A DNA stretch of 64,000 nt, from contig NZ_CP076718.1 in assembly GCF_011682235.2 (NCBI RefSeq), positions 4,061,095 through 4,125,094 on the forward strand, read 5' to 3'. Position numbers and translations under genes: made by a program. Source of the stretch: Rhodocaloribacter litoris. Its GTDB lineage: Bacteria > Bacteroidota > Rhodothermia > Rhodothermales > ISCAR-4553. The notes below the pieces were generated by a model that saw only the letters and a program-made list of their open reading frames with translations, was not told the DNA's origin and made no database searches. This document shows positions 8,899 through 18,328 of this stretch, piece after piece (the first letter of the stretch is position 1; every line of letters starts with the position of its first letter).

Positions 8899-9316
8899 TG
8901 CGGAACAGCTGCTGCGCTGGCTCGACGGCGCCATGACCCCCGAGGAGGCGGCGGCCTGGGAGCGCCGGATGGCCGCTTCGCCCGGGCTCCGGGCCCGGGC
9001 GGAGGAGATGCGGCAACTCCGGCAAACGCTGCAGGCCTCCGTTGGGGCCGGGGCCGCACAGGTCCTGAAGCCTTTCTTCACGGATCGCCTCATGCGGCGC
9101 CTGCAGCCGGTGGCGAGCCGGTCCCGTGAGGAAGCCTTTGCCGCGGCCCTGGCGACCCTCTTCCGGCCCGTGCTGGTGGCCAGCCTGGCCCTGATCATGG
9201 TGCTGGCCGCCTACAACCTGACGTTCCGGGCCGATGACGCAGAGCAGCCGGCCGCCGAAGCCGTGCTGGGGCTGCCGCCCGTCACCCTGACGGCCGCCTA
9301 CGAACTCGACCTCTGA
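8885..9316 (+). CDS. Probable membrane anti-sigma factor
   Basis: The 143-residue product begins MNKHDAEQLLRWLDGAMTPEE. Its N-terminal helical domain (LRWLDG..TPEEAAAWERR..ASPGLRARAEE) resembles the anti-sigma fold of RsrA/RskA-like proteins but lacks the zinc-binding HxxxCxxC. One membrane helix lies at about residues 96-115 (VLVASLALIMVLAAYNL), with a short C-terminal outer tail. The start overlaps the sigma gene stop, indicating translational coupling. Position, topology and size support the anti-sigma role; family membership is inference. Confidence 0.75.
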   Translation: MNKHDAEQLLRWLDGAMTPEEAAAWERRMAASPGLRARAEEMRQLRQTLQASVGAGAAQVLKPFFTDRLMRRLQPVASRSREEAFAAALATLFRPVLVASLALIMVLAAYNLTFRADDAEQPAAEAVLGLPPVTLTAAYELDL

Positions 9317-9321
9317 AGCGC

Positions 9322-9756
9322 ATGAAAGCCCGAACCAAGTCGGTCCTCGTCCTTTTTGCCACCCTCATCGTCGGGATCGCCCTCGGGGCGCTCTCTGCCG
9401 GTGTGGTCATCAACAAGCGGCTCGATAAACTCCGGGAGCTGGGCCGGCCCTCCGGCTTTTCGATGTACCTGGAGCGGGTGATCGAGCCGGTCGACGAGGT
9501 GCAGCGGCGGCAGATCCGTGCCGTCCTGCAGGCGACGGGCGAGCGCCTGGCCGCGCTCCGGCAGCGTCATTACGCCGAGATGCGGGCCGTGATCGACTCG
9601 TCTCGCGCCGCCCTCGACACCCTGCTGACCCCCGAGCAGCACGAACGGCTGGCCCAGTGGCTCGAACGGGATCGGCGCATGTTCCGGCGCCGGCCGCCAC
9701 GGGGGCCCGGGGAACGCGTGCCGCCCGCGTTTCAACGGGAACGAAAAGAGCCGTGA
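9322..9756 (+). CDS. Membrane-anchored periplasmic Spy/CpxP-like protein
   Basis: The 144-residue protein has an N-terminal transmembrane segment (VLVLFATLIVGIALGALSAGVV) and then a helical periplasmic part with LTPEQHERLAQWLERDR, an LTxxQ-like motif. The tail is Arg/Pro-rich. It starts five bases after the anti-sigma stop, so the two are certainly co-transcribed. It could be a periplasmic stress sensor that modulates the anti-sigma factor, as heavy-metal-sensor (CnrX/ZraP-like) proteins do; that is inference from order and fold. Confidence 0.7.
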   Translation: MKARTKSVLVLFATLIVGIALGALSAGVVINKRLDKLRELGRPSGFSMYLERVIEPVDEVQRRQIRAVLQATGERLAALRQRHYAEMRAVIDSSRAALDTLLTPEQHERLAQWLERDRRMFRRRPPRGPGERVPPAFQRERKEP

Positions 9757-9856
9757 TCGATGGAATCCCGAACGCCCGCCGTCGTCTAAGAGCCGGACGC
9801 GGCAACCGGGTCGGCGTCCGGGCACCGGGGATCGATCCCTCAGCACATTGACACCC

Positions 9857-11143
9857 ATGAAAAAGTTGCTTCCCATCCTGCTCGTGCTTGTCCTGGGCGG
9901 AGCCGGGTGGTGGTACTTCGTACGGGACGGCGGGCCGGCCGTCAACCCGTACCGCTTCGTCACCATCGAACGGGGTGACCTGGAGGCCGTCGTCTCGGCG
10001 ACCGGACGCCTGGAGGCCGTCACCACCGTGCAGGTGGGCACGCAGGTCTCCGGCATCATCTCGGACATTTTCGTCGACTTCAACGACCATGTCCGCAAGG
10101 GACAGGTCATCGCCCGGATCGACACGACGCTGCTCGTGAGTGCCATCCGGGATGCCGAGGCCACGCTGGAGCGAAACCTGGCGCAGCTCGAACACGCCCG
10201 GCGCGAGTTCGACCGCATCCGCGACCTGTTCGAGAAAAACTTCACCACCGAGGTCGAATACAACCAGGCGAAATACAACTACGACGTGGCGCAGGCGGCG
10301 GTGAAGTCGGCCCGGGTGAACCTGGAACGGGCGCAGCGCAACCTGGGCTATGCGACGATCCGGGCGCCGATCTCGGGCGTGGTGGTCGAGCGCAACGTGG
10401 ATGTGGGGCAGACCGTGCAGGCCAGCTTCTCCGCGCCCCAGCTCTTTCTGATTGCCAACGACCTGGCCAAGATGCAGATCCTGGCCCTGGTCGATGAGAG
10501 CGACATCGGGCACATCCACGAGGGACAGGCGGTGCGCTTCACGGTGCAGGCCTACGACGACGCGGTCTTCACCGGCACGGTGCGCCAGGTTCGCCTGCAA
10601 TCCCAGATCCAGGAGAACGTGGTCAATTACACCGTGGTGGTGGACGTGGACAACCGGGACGGCAAGCTCTTGCCCGGCATGACGGCCACCGTGGAGTTCA
10701 TCATCGACCGGCGTGAGGATGTGCTGAAGGTACCCAACGCGGCCCTGCGTTTCCGTCCTACCGAGGCCATGCTCGAAGCGGCCCGCGCACGCCTGGCGCA
10801 GCGGCGGGCGAACCTGCCGGACTCGGTGCGCACCCGGTTCGCGGAACGCGGGCGGGCCGGCGGGCTGGCGGGGGCCTTCTCCGGCGACGGCTTCCCCGGC
10901 GGTTTCGGCGGGCAACGCCCCGCCAACGTGGCCGTCCTCTGGTACCTCGACGAAAACGGCCGGCCCGCCATGACCCGCGTCCGCACCGGCCTGAGCGACG
11001 GGCAGGCAACCGAGATCGAGGGCCCCGGGGTCGAAGAAGGGATGCAGGTCATCGCCGGGGTCACGCAGGTAGCCGCCGACGAGGGGCCGGCCAACCCGTT
11101 CCAGAACAACCAGGGAGGCTTCCGGCGGCCGGGCGGGTTCTGA
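9857..11143 (+). CDS. MacA/HlyD-like periplasmic adaptor of an ABC exporter
   Basis: The 428-residue membrane-fusion protein starts at ATG 9857. It has an N-terminal membrane anchor (LLPILLVLVLGGAGWWYF), then a biotinyl-lipoyl half motif with VSATGRLEAVTTVQVGTQVSGII. An alpha-helical hairpin follows (about residues 95-160), then a second lipoyl half (ATIRAPISGVVVERNVDVGQTV) and beta-barrel/MP domains. A Gly/Phe-rich insertion near residue 330 (GFPGGFGGQRP) and a GGFRRPGGF tail are unusual and look like linkers. It lies directly upstream of the ATPase and permease genes, completing a MacAB-type system. Confidence 0.93.
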   Translation: MKKLLPILLVLVLGGAGWWYFVRDGGPAVNPYRFVTIERGDLEAVVSATGRLEAVTTVQVGTQVSGIISDIFVDFNDHVRKGQVIARIDTTLLVSAIRDAEATLERNLAQLEHARREFDRIRDLFEKNFTTEVEYNQAKYNYDVAQAAVKSARVNLERAQRNLGYATIRAPISGVVVERNVDVGQTVQASFSAPQLFLIANDLAKMQILALVDESDIGHIHEGQAVRFTVQAYDDAVFTGTVRQVRLQSQIQENVVNYTVVVDVDNRDGKLLPGMTATVEFIIDRREDVLKVPNAALRFRPTEAMLEAARARLAQRRANLPDSVRTRFAERGRAGGLAGAFSGDGFPGGFGGQRPANVAVLWYLDENGRPAMTRVRTGLSDGQATEIEGPGVEEGMQVIAGVTQVAADEGPANPFQNNQGGFRRPGGF

Positions 11144-11181
11144 GCGCGTGAAACACGAAAGGAGCAAAGGGAGCGTCGCGG

Positions 11182-11930
<749 letters not shown>

Positions 11931-11934
<4 letters not shown>

Positions 11935-13148
11935 GAGCGATTATCCTGATCAAGGTGGCCGGCAAGAGCATCTTCAAGAACAAGATGCGGACGCTGCTGA
12001 CCATGCTCGGCATCATCATCGGCGTGGGCGCCGTCATCATGATGGTGGCCATCGGCGACGGGGCACGGGAGCAGATCCAGAACCGGATCAACAGCCTGGG
12101 CACGAACCTGATCGTCATCACCCCGGGGACCAGTAACCAGGGCGGGGTGAGCCGGGGCGCCGGCAGCTTCAACCGCCTCACCCTCGCCGACGCCGAAAAG
12201 CTCAAGCGCGAGAGCCTTTATCTCTCGGCCGTCTCGCCCGTCGTCTTCACGATGAGCCAGGTCATCGGGGGGCAGGGCAACTGGCGCACCCGCATCAACG
12301 GGGTCGATACCGACTACCAGATCATCCGCGACTGGCCGCTCCGCTACGGGCGCTTCTTCGACCCGGGCGAGGTGCGCGCGATGCGCAAGGTGGCCGTGCT
12401 CGGCAAGACCGTCGCCGATCAGTTGTTCCCCGGCGTCGATCCCACCGGCCAGCAGGTCCGTATCCGCAACGTGCCGTTCCAGGTCATCGGCGTGCTCGAA
12501 GCCAAGGGCAAGACGGCCGAGGGGACGGACCAGGACGACGTCGTGCTGGCCCCCTACACGACCGTGCAGAGCCGCCTGAGCGGCTGGAGCCGCATCTTCC
12601 AGATCCTGGCAAGTACCTCGTCCCCGGCCGACATCCCGGCGGCACAGGAGGAGATCCGGCTGATCATGCGGGAGTCACACGGGCTGGCCGAGTGGGAGGA
12701 GGACGACTTCGAGGTCCGCAACCAGGCGGACCTGGCCGCGGCGGCCCAGGGTACCACCGAGGTGATGACCATGCTGCTCTTTGCCATCGCGTCGATCTCG
12801 CTGCTCGTCGGCGGCATCGGTATCATGAACATCATGCTCGTCTCTGTGACCGAGCGCACCCGTGAGATCGGCATCCGTATGGCCATCGGGGCACGCGGGG
12901 CGGACGTGCTCACGCAGTTCCTCGTCGAGAGCATCGTCATGAGCATCGTGGGCGGGCTCATCGGCGTCCTGGTGGGTTTTGCCGGCACGGCCATCCTCGA
13001 ACGGCTGACCGGCTGGGGCACGGCCATTTCCCCGGAGACGGTGTTCATCGCCCTCGTCTTCTCGGCCGCCGTCGGCATCTTCTTCGGCTTCTATCCCGCC
13101 CGCAAGGCGGCCTCGCTCAATCCCATCGAGGCCCTCCGGTATGAATGA
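11931..13148 (+). CDS. MacB-type ABC transporter permease (FtsX family)
   Basis: The 405-residue permease has an N-terminal membrane helix with the conserved KMRTLLTMLGIIIGVGAVIMMVAIGDGA. A large periplasmic MacB_PCD domain follows (about residues 50-250), then three C-terminal helices with the FtsX domain (LLVGGIGIMNIMLVSVTERTREIGIRMAIGA) and the closing FGFYPARKAASLNPIEALRYE. It transmits ATPase motion to the periplasmic adaptor for efflux of a peptide, lipid or toxic compound. It is translationally coupled to the ATPase gene. Confidence 0.96.
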
Positions 13149-13195
13149 GCGCTCCCTGCCGTGCGGCGGGGCGTTTCCGGGCCGTGGGGGGCGCC

Positions 13196-13702
13196 TCATG
13201 CCTGGCGCAGAATCTCCCACACGAGGTGGCGCAGTTCGGGGACGATGAGGCGGTCGAGGGCCAGGCGGACGGCGTTCGTGGAGCCGGGGGTGGCGAAGAC
13301 GAGCGTGTCCCGGTAGACGCCGGCCGTGGCCCGGGAGAGCATTGCGCCGGGGCCGATCTCCTCGAACGAGAGCATGCGGAAGAGTTCGCCGAAGCCGGGC
13401 AGCGTCTTTTCCAGGCGGGCGGACAGGGCGTCGTAGGTGGTGTCGCGGCGGCTGATGCCGGTGCCCCCGTTGAACAGGATGACCTCCACGCGCCCGGCCC
13501 AGGCGTCGAGCAGGGCCGTGATCTCGTCCGGCTCGTCGGGGATGATGCGGTAGCAGGCCACCTCGCACCCGGCCTCGCTCAGGCGGCTTTTCATGAGCGC
13601 GCCGCTCAGGTCGGTGGCTTCCGTGCGCGTGTCGCTGACGGTGAAGACGGCGCAGCGGACCGGCGTTTCGCGGGCGGCCTCCTTATGCGTTTCGTAGCTC
13701 AT
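13196..13702 (-). CDS. moaB: MoaB-type molybdenum cofactor protein
   Basis: The 168-residue MoCF-binding-domain protein has FTVSDTRT, the molybdopterin-binding [18 protein letters not shown], and [26 protein letters not shown], closely matching MoaB. It ends with [22 protein letters not shown]. MoaB/MogA-type proteins bind or adenylylate molybdopterin during Mo/W-cofactor synthesis in the cytoplasm. Its start overlaps the end of yidD by 20 bases on the same strand. No other moa/moe genes are nearby. Confidence 0.9.
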   Translation of the reverse strand: MSYETHKEAARETPVRCAVFTVSDTRTEATDLSGALMKSRLSEAGCEVACYRIIPDEPDEITALLDAWAGRVEVILFNGGTGISRRDTTYDALSARLEKTLPGFGELFRMLSFEEIGPGAMLSRATAGVYRDTLVFATPGSTNAVRLALDRLIVPELRHLVWEILRQA

Positions 13703-14033
13703 CTTGCACGGCCGGGGGAGGTGTGGGCGCGTCGCCGGCCGCCTCGTCGTGCGTGCGTGCCGGGAGGGTGGTTCCGGGGAAGGGTTTCGGCTCGCCGAAC
13801 CAGCGGGGCGGGTCGTACCCGTGCCCGCCCCACGGGTGGCAACGCCCCAGGCGATAGACCGTCAGGATGAGCCCCCTGACGGCGCCGTACCGTTGCAACG
13901 CCTCGATGGCATAGGCCGAGCACGTGGGCGTATACCGGCAACTCGACGGCAGGTGCGGTGCCAGCACGAGCTGGTAGAGACGGACCAGCCCGATCAGCAA
14001 CAGGCGGGGTAACCGAACGAGGGTGCGTACCAT
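13683..14033 (-). CDS. yidD: YidD membrane protein insertion efficiency factor
   Basis: The 116-residue protein starts at [21 protein letters not shown]. The family signature is clear: [27 protein letters not shown], then [16 protein letters not shown]. YidD is a small membrane-associated protein that aids YidC-dependent insertion. A Pro/Ala/Thr-rich C-terminal extension follows the DPPRW end of the conserved core. The gene is normally near rnpA/yidC, but here it overlaps moaB, so it is displaced from the usual locus. The frame remains open upstream through the hydrolase gene, which is a shadow. Confidence 0.93.
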   Translation of the reverse strand: MVRTLVRLPRLLLIGLVRLYQLVLAPHLPSSCRYTPTCSAYAIEALQRYGAVRGLILTVYRLGRCHPWGGHGYDPPRWFGEPKPFPGTTLPARTHDEAAGDAPTPPPAVQDELRNA

Positions 14034-14131
14034 CGCGGCGGCAGGTCGGGGACGACGGGCATCCATCCGGCGAGGAGCCGGAACCTGGGAAGGGTGTATC
14101 CCGGAGTACGCAGCGGGGTTCCGTCCCGGCG

Positions 14132-14848
14132 TCACGGTTGCCGGTGACCCACGCGGGGACGTGCCGGGCGCGGGACCCGCCCGCTCAGGCGCGAGCGCAT
14201 CCGCTCCCGAAGGCTGCTGAGGCCGGTCCGGCGGTCCCGGTGTCGCCGCTCGATCTGCTCCGCCACCCGCGCCGCCCGTGTAGACGCCGGCGCCGGGTCG
14301 AGTGTCTCGTCGATGCCGTCGAAGAACCGGAAGCGCGCCGGGTCGACGCCGAGCCGGGCGGCGTCGAGCGGTGCGGCCAGGCGAGCCCAGGGGGGCGCCT
14401 CGTGGTGCTGCATCGAGACCGGGCTGTAGAAATGACGCACGGTGATGGGGAAGGGACGCTCGCCCGGCGGGGCCTCGTATACGTCGAGGGCGATCTTCAG
14501 GGCGTTGTGCCAGGCCGGATTGTCCGTGTAGGCGTCCAGGCTGAGCAGGTAGGCCCGGCGGGGCGTCGGGTCGTTGAAGGCGCTGAACTGCCGTGGTTCG
14601 AGCACGACGTCGCGGTAGGTCGTTCCCCGGAAGCCGGTCTCGACACGGTTGCGTACTACCCAGGCGACGAGCCGCTGCTCGTGCGGGTGGTCGCTTTCGG
14701 ACAGGATGCAACGGGCCAGCCAGACCACCTCGTCCATGGCGCGCGGGTCGAGGCGACGGAGGCGCTCCCGCACGTCGTCCGGTTGTGCGGCGACCGGGCC
14801 GATGCCTGGCACGGCCAGGAACAGAAGGATCGCGAGCAGGCGATGCAT
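14132..14848 (-). CDS. SleB-like cell-wall hydrolase, secreted
   Basis: The ~238-residue protein has a signal peptide ([22 protein letters not shown]). The core, with [49 protein letters not shown], matches the Hydrolase_2 (SleB/CwlJ) pattern: an ESE-type acidic residue, VAxVVxNRV, and QFSxxN. Such enzymes are lytic glycosidases acting on peptidoglycan. The C-terminus is Arg-rich and probably disordered. An ATG two codons upstream (14854) is equally possible. It precedes yidD-moaB on the same strand with about 100 bp between. Confidence 0.75.
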   Translation of the reverse strand: MHRLLAILLFLAVPGIGPVAAQPDDVRERLRRLDPRAMDEVVWLARCILSESDHPHEQRLVAWVVRNRVETGFRGTTYRDVVLEPRQFSAFNDPTPRRAYLLSLDAYTDNPAWHNALKIALDVYEAPPGERPFPITVRHFYSPVSMQHHEAPPWARLAAPLDAARLGVDPARFRFFDGIDETLDPAPASTRAARVAEQIERRHRDRRTGLSSLRERMRSRLSGRVPRPARPRVGHRQP

Positions 14849-15128
14849 GCACATGGGCGGGCTGTGAGGACGACGAATGCCCGCCCGGCAAAGAGCGTAC
14901 CGCCCCCGCCGAAACGGCCCGAAGGACCGCCTGGACGGCCTCTGGAAGCATGCCGGGGGAAAAGACCGGGCGGAACAACCGGAAAAAGGCGCCGGAAGGG
15001 AGGTTTGGAGATATGGCCGGAACGTGGTATGTTCAAGAGACAGCTCATCTTTACGTTAAGGGCATTTCTGGATGGGTGAGAGGCAGTCCCTGGTATTTGT
15101 TTTTTTCCAAAAAAACGTGGTAAAAATC

Positions 15129-15743
15129 ATGGTGAGACGATTCGCAGTACCTCTACGGATTGGTCTGGTGGCTTCCATGCTGCTTCTTGCCGGATGTGAT
15201 GGCGACAACAAGGAAGGCGAGGCCTTGAGCGAGGAAACCCTGGCCGAACTCAGTTCGATGATGACGGACGTCTCCACGGTGATGGGCATGGTGATGGCCC
15301 GGGTACAGGTGGGAGGCAAACAAGTGCAGGCCGCTTTCGGCCCCGAAGACATCTTCGCATGTCCCCAGGGGGGACAGGTGGATTACGACGGCTCGTCCAG
15401 TTCGAGCGGATCTGTTTTTACCTTCGACCTTGCGATGACCTTTGAGAACTGCAACGGCATCGACGGCTCGCTCTCGGTATCCGGCGACGGTGCCATTTCC
15501 GAACAGGTCTACGAATATGCTTTTTCGATGGACGGCGAGCTCCGTGAGGTCTGCACCATCGGCTATGACCAGTTCGAGCAGCGGATCGTGACCAACATCG
15601 CCACGCAGGAGTTTTCGATCTCACTGGACGGTTCGATCTCGGGGCGCTGTGGCAACGAGTCGTTCACCTGCAACATGGACGGGGTGACGTTCGACCAGAA
15701 CAGCTCGGCCGCAGCGTATCAGAACGTCTGCCGGTCCGGGTGA
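15129..15743 (+). CDS. Lipoprotein of unknown function
   Basis: A 204-residue product starts at MVRRFAVPL. The signal peptide ends with the lipobox LLLAGC (Cys about residue 23), giving an outer-membrane or periplasmic lipoprotein. The mature part is acidic, with a Ser run (YDGSSSSSG) and five scattered cysteines that could form disulfides (IFACPQGG, FENCNGIDG, EVCTIG, GRCGNESFTCNM, QNVCRSG). Beta-strand repeats with GSLSVSGDGAISE suggest a beta-sandwich. An AT-rich segment with T7 and A7 runs (15103-15117) lies just upstream. No family recognised. Confidence 0.7.
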   Translation: MVRRFAVPLRIGLVASMLLLAGCDGDNKEGEALSEETLAELSSMMTDVSTVMGMVMARVQVGGKQVQAAFGPEDIFACPQGGQVDYDGSSSSSGSVFTFDLAMTFENCNGIDGSLSVSGDGAISEQVYEYAFSMDGELREVCTIGYDQFEQRIVTNIATQEFSISLDGSISGRCGNESFTCNMDGVTFDQNSSAAAYQNVCRSG

Positions 15744-15911
15744 GCTGCGCCTGGAGGGGTGCCTGGAAGGCGAAGGTTCAGGGACGACGGGGGCGGCGGC
15801 CCGCGTTCGGCACCGTTTCCGGGAAGGACGGCGAGCCGGATCTGGCGAAAACGGTGACCATCCCGTATACTCGGGCCATACGTTTCCCATTTCTGAACCC
15901 GTTTGCCGCTC

Positions 15912-17252
15912 ATGCACCACATGCACCAGACGACGCACGTGGAGCGCCTGGTCAACCTGCTCGACCCGGCGGAGAACCTTTTTCTGAACGCCACCCCCGA
16001 GGCGGCGGTCGAGGCCCTGGCGTCCGGGGATCCGGAACGGGTGCGTGCCCTGGAAGGGCAGTTCGCCCTCGTGTACAAGGACGGCGTCACCGTGCGCATG
16101 GCCCGTTCCATCGGCCGGCCGATGCGTTATTTCCTGGCCAAACGCAGCGAGGGGCCGTGCCTGGTGGTGGCCGAACGCATCGACGAGATCGCGGGCTTCC
16201 TGGCCTCGGAAGGGCTCGACGACCAGTTCCATCCCTCCTACACGCGGATGGTGCCGGCACACTACATCGTCGAGCTCCGGCTCGTCGGCTGCCCCGATCC
16301 GAACCCGGCCTACCGGCGTTTCTTCACCCCCGAACGCAACACCCTGCCGCCCGACCTCGACGCCATCGGGCAGGCCTACATCGGCACGCTGGCCGGGGTG
16401 TGCGACCGCTGGCTCGACCGGCTCGACCCGCGCGAACCCATCGGGGTGCTCTTCTCGGGTGGGATCGACAGCGGCTCGGTTTTCCTCGTGCTCTACCACC
16501 TCTTGCTGGCGCGGGGGGAAGCCCCCACCCGGCTGAAGGCCTTCACGCTCCGCGCCCCCGGCGGCCCGGACGCCGAGCAGGCCCACCGCTTCCTCGATAC
16601 CCTCGGCCTCTCGATGTTCCTGGAAGTCGTCGACGTGGCCCTCGAAGACCTGGACTACCGCCAGGCCATCCGCGTCATCGAGGACTACAAGCCGCTCGAC
16701 GTGCAGGCGGCCACCATGACGCTCGCCCTCTGCCGGGCCCTCCGCCAGCGCTATCCGGACTGGACCTACCTCGTCGACGGCGACGGCGGGGACGAGAACC
16801 TGAAAGACTATCCCATCGAGGAAAACCCGGAACTGACCATCCGCAGCGTCCTGAACAACCTGCTGCTCTACCACGAGGGCTGGGGCGTCGAGGCCGTCAA
16901 ACACTCCCTCACGTACACCGGCGGGCTGAGCCGGGGGCACGTGCGCACGTACGCCCCCGTGCGGCACTTCGGGTTCAGGAGCTTCAGCCCCTACACGGTG
17001 CCCGAGGTGATCGCCGTGGCCGAAGGCATTCCCTTCGTGGAACTGACAGACTGGGAGCACGAGCGGCTCTACGCGCTCAAGGGCGAAGTCGTCCGGCGCG
17101 GGGTGAAGGCCATCACCGGGCTGGACATGCCGGTTTTCGAGAAACGCCGTTTCCAGCACGGCGCGGTCGATGCGTCCGCCTTCCGTGCCCTCTTCCCCGA
17201 ACGCGAAACCGCCTATCGTGCGGCCTTCCGCGCGCTGTTCGAGGCATACTGA
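15912..17252 (+). CDS. Asparagine-synthetase-like PP-loop amide ligase lacking the glutaminase Cys
   Basis: The 446-residue protein has a PP-loop ATPase motif, LFSGGIDSGS (SGGIDS at residues 182-187), and VDGDGGDENLKDYP, as in the synthetase half of AsnB and beta-lactam synthetase. The N-terminal ~150 residues resemble an Ntn amidotransferase domain (ALEGQFALVY, SIGRPMRYF) but begin MHHMHQ. They lack the nucleophilic Cys2, so glutamine hydrolysis is not expected, as in beta-lactam/carbapenam synthetases. Adenylation of a carboxylate followed by amide formation is likely; the substrate is unknown. It opens a three-gene run with a radical SAM and an FAD enzyme. Confidence 0.8.
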   Translation: MHHMHQTTHVERLVNLLDPAENLFLNATPEAAVEALASGDPERVRALEGQFALVYKDGVTVRMARSIGRPMRYFLAKRSEGPCLVVAERIDEIAGFLASEGLDDQFHPSYTRMVPAHYIVELRLVGCPDPNPAYRRFFTPERNTLPPDLDAIGQAYIGTLAGVCDRWLDRLDPREPIGVLFSGGIDSGSVFLVLYHLLLARGEAPTRLKAFTLRAPGGPDAEQAHRFLDTLGLSMFLEVVDVALEDLDYRQAIRVIEDYKPLDVQAATMTLALCRALRQRYPDWTYLVDGDGGDENLKDYPIEENPELTIRSVLNNLLLYHEGWGVEAVKHSLTYTGGLSRGHVRTYAPVRHFGFRSFSPYTVPEVIAVAEGIPFVELTDWEHERLYALKGEVVRRGVKAITGLDMPVFEKRRFQHGAVDASAFRALFPERETAYRAAFRALFEAY

Positions 17253-17279
17253 CGGCCCGGAGGGTCGCGGGGGCATTCC

Positions 17280-18284
17280 ATGGACCCACTTCTCGGAGCC
17301 GAGCGTCAGGGCGCACCGGGTGACGCGGCCGTAGTACGCGGCCCGTGGCCCCGCTTCGACGATGCCGCCATCGTGGCGGCGCGCCCGCCGAAGGCACCGG
17401 TGGATCCGCACCGGCCCTATGCGTTTTTCGTCGAGCCGGAGCACACGGCCGGCGGGCGGGTGGAGCCGGTGGCGACCGTCTTTCTGACCAACCGGGAGTG
17501 CCCGTTCCGCTGCCTCATGTGCGACCTCTGGCGGCACACCACCGACGCGCCGTTGCCCCCGGGGCTGATCCCCGCACAGATCGACCATGCGCTCGAACGC
17601 CTGCCGCCGGCCCGCCACGTCAAGCTCTACAACAGCGGCAACTTCTTCGACCGGAAGGCCATCCCACCGGCGGATCATGCGGCCATCGCCGCGCGGGTGC
17701 GGGGCTTCGAGACGGTCATCGTCGAGAACCACCCGAAACTCTGCGGCGACGACGTGCGCCGCTTTCGTGACCGCCTCGACGGGCGGCTGGAGGTGGCCCT
17801 CGGCCTGGAGACGGCCCACCCCGGCGTCCTCGAACGGCTCAATAAACGCATGACCCTTGCCGACTTCGAGCGGGCCGTCGCGTTCTTGAGAAAGGAGGAC
17901 ATCGACGTGCGGGCGTTCATCCTGCTGCGCCCGCCGTTCATGACGGAGGAAGAGGGGATCGACTGGGCGCTTCGCTCGATCCGCTTCGCCTTCGACGCCG
18001 GCGCCGGGTGCTGCGCCGTCATCCCCACCCGGGGCGACACCGGGCTGATGGCCCGCCTGGCCCGCGACGGCTTCTTCGCACCGCCGTCGATGCGGGCCAT
18101 CGAGACGGTGCTGGAGGAGGGGCTGCGGATGGGCCGGGGCCGGGTGTTCATGGACCTGTGGGACCTGGAGCGCTTCTTCGATTGCCCGCGCTGCGGTCCG
18201 GCCCGCCGCGAGCGGCTTCACCGTATGAACCTCACCCAGCGCCTTGCCCCGCCCGTCGCCTGCCCCTGCCGCCCGGCCGGATGA
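17280..18284 (+). CDS. Radical SAM protein (archaeosine RaSEA/TIGR01210-like)
   Basis: The 334-residue protein has a canonical CX3CX2C cluster motif (Cys74, Cys78, Cys81 in ECPFRCLMCDLW). It is followed by VKLYNSGNFFD, VIVENHPKL, EVALGLETAHP, LNKRMTLADFERAV and FILLRPPFMTEEEGIDWA. This order (IYTSGSF, VVESRP, EVAIGLET, KG.T..DF, KPPFLTE.EA) is that of the TIGR01210/RaSEA radical SAM group. A late Cys pair (FFDCPRCGPARRER) may bind metal. It starts 27 bases after the asparagine-synthetase-like gene. The product is unknown; family naming is by remembered motifs. Confidence 0.82.
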   Translation: MDPLLGAERQGAPGDAAVVRGPWPRFDDAAIVAARPPKAPVDPHRPYAFFVEPEHTAGGRVEPVATVFLTNRECPFRCLMCDLWRHTTDAPLPPGLIPAQIDHALERLPPARHVKLYNSGNFFDRKAIPPADHAAIAARVRGFETVIVENHPKLCGDDVRRFRDRLDGRLEVALGLETAHPGVLERLNKRMTLADFERAVAFLRKEDIDVRAFILLRPPFMTEEEGIDWALRSIRFAFDAGAGCCAVIPTRGDTGLMARLARDGFFAPPSMRAIETVLEEGLRMGRGRVFMDLWDLERFFDCPRCGPARRERLHRMNLTQRLAPPVACPCRPAG

Positions 18285-18328
18285 AGGCCGCCCGGGTGGA
18301 AGGGGCGGCCCCCTGAACGTCTTTCCCG

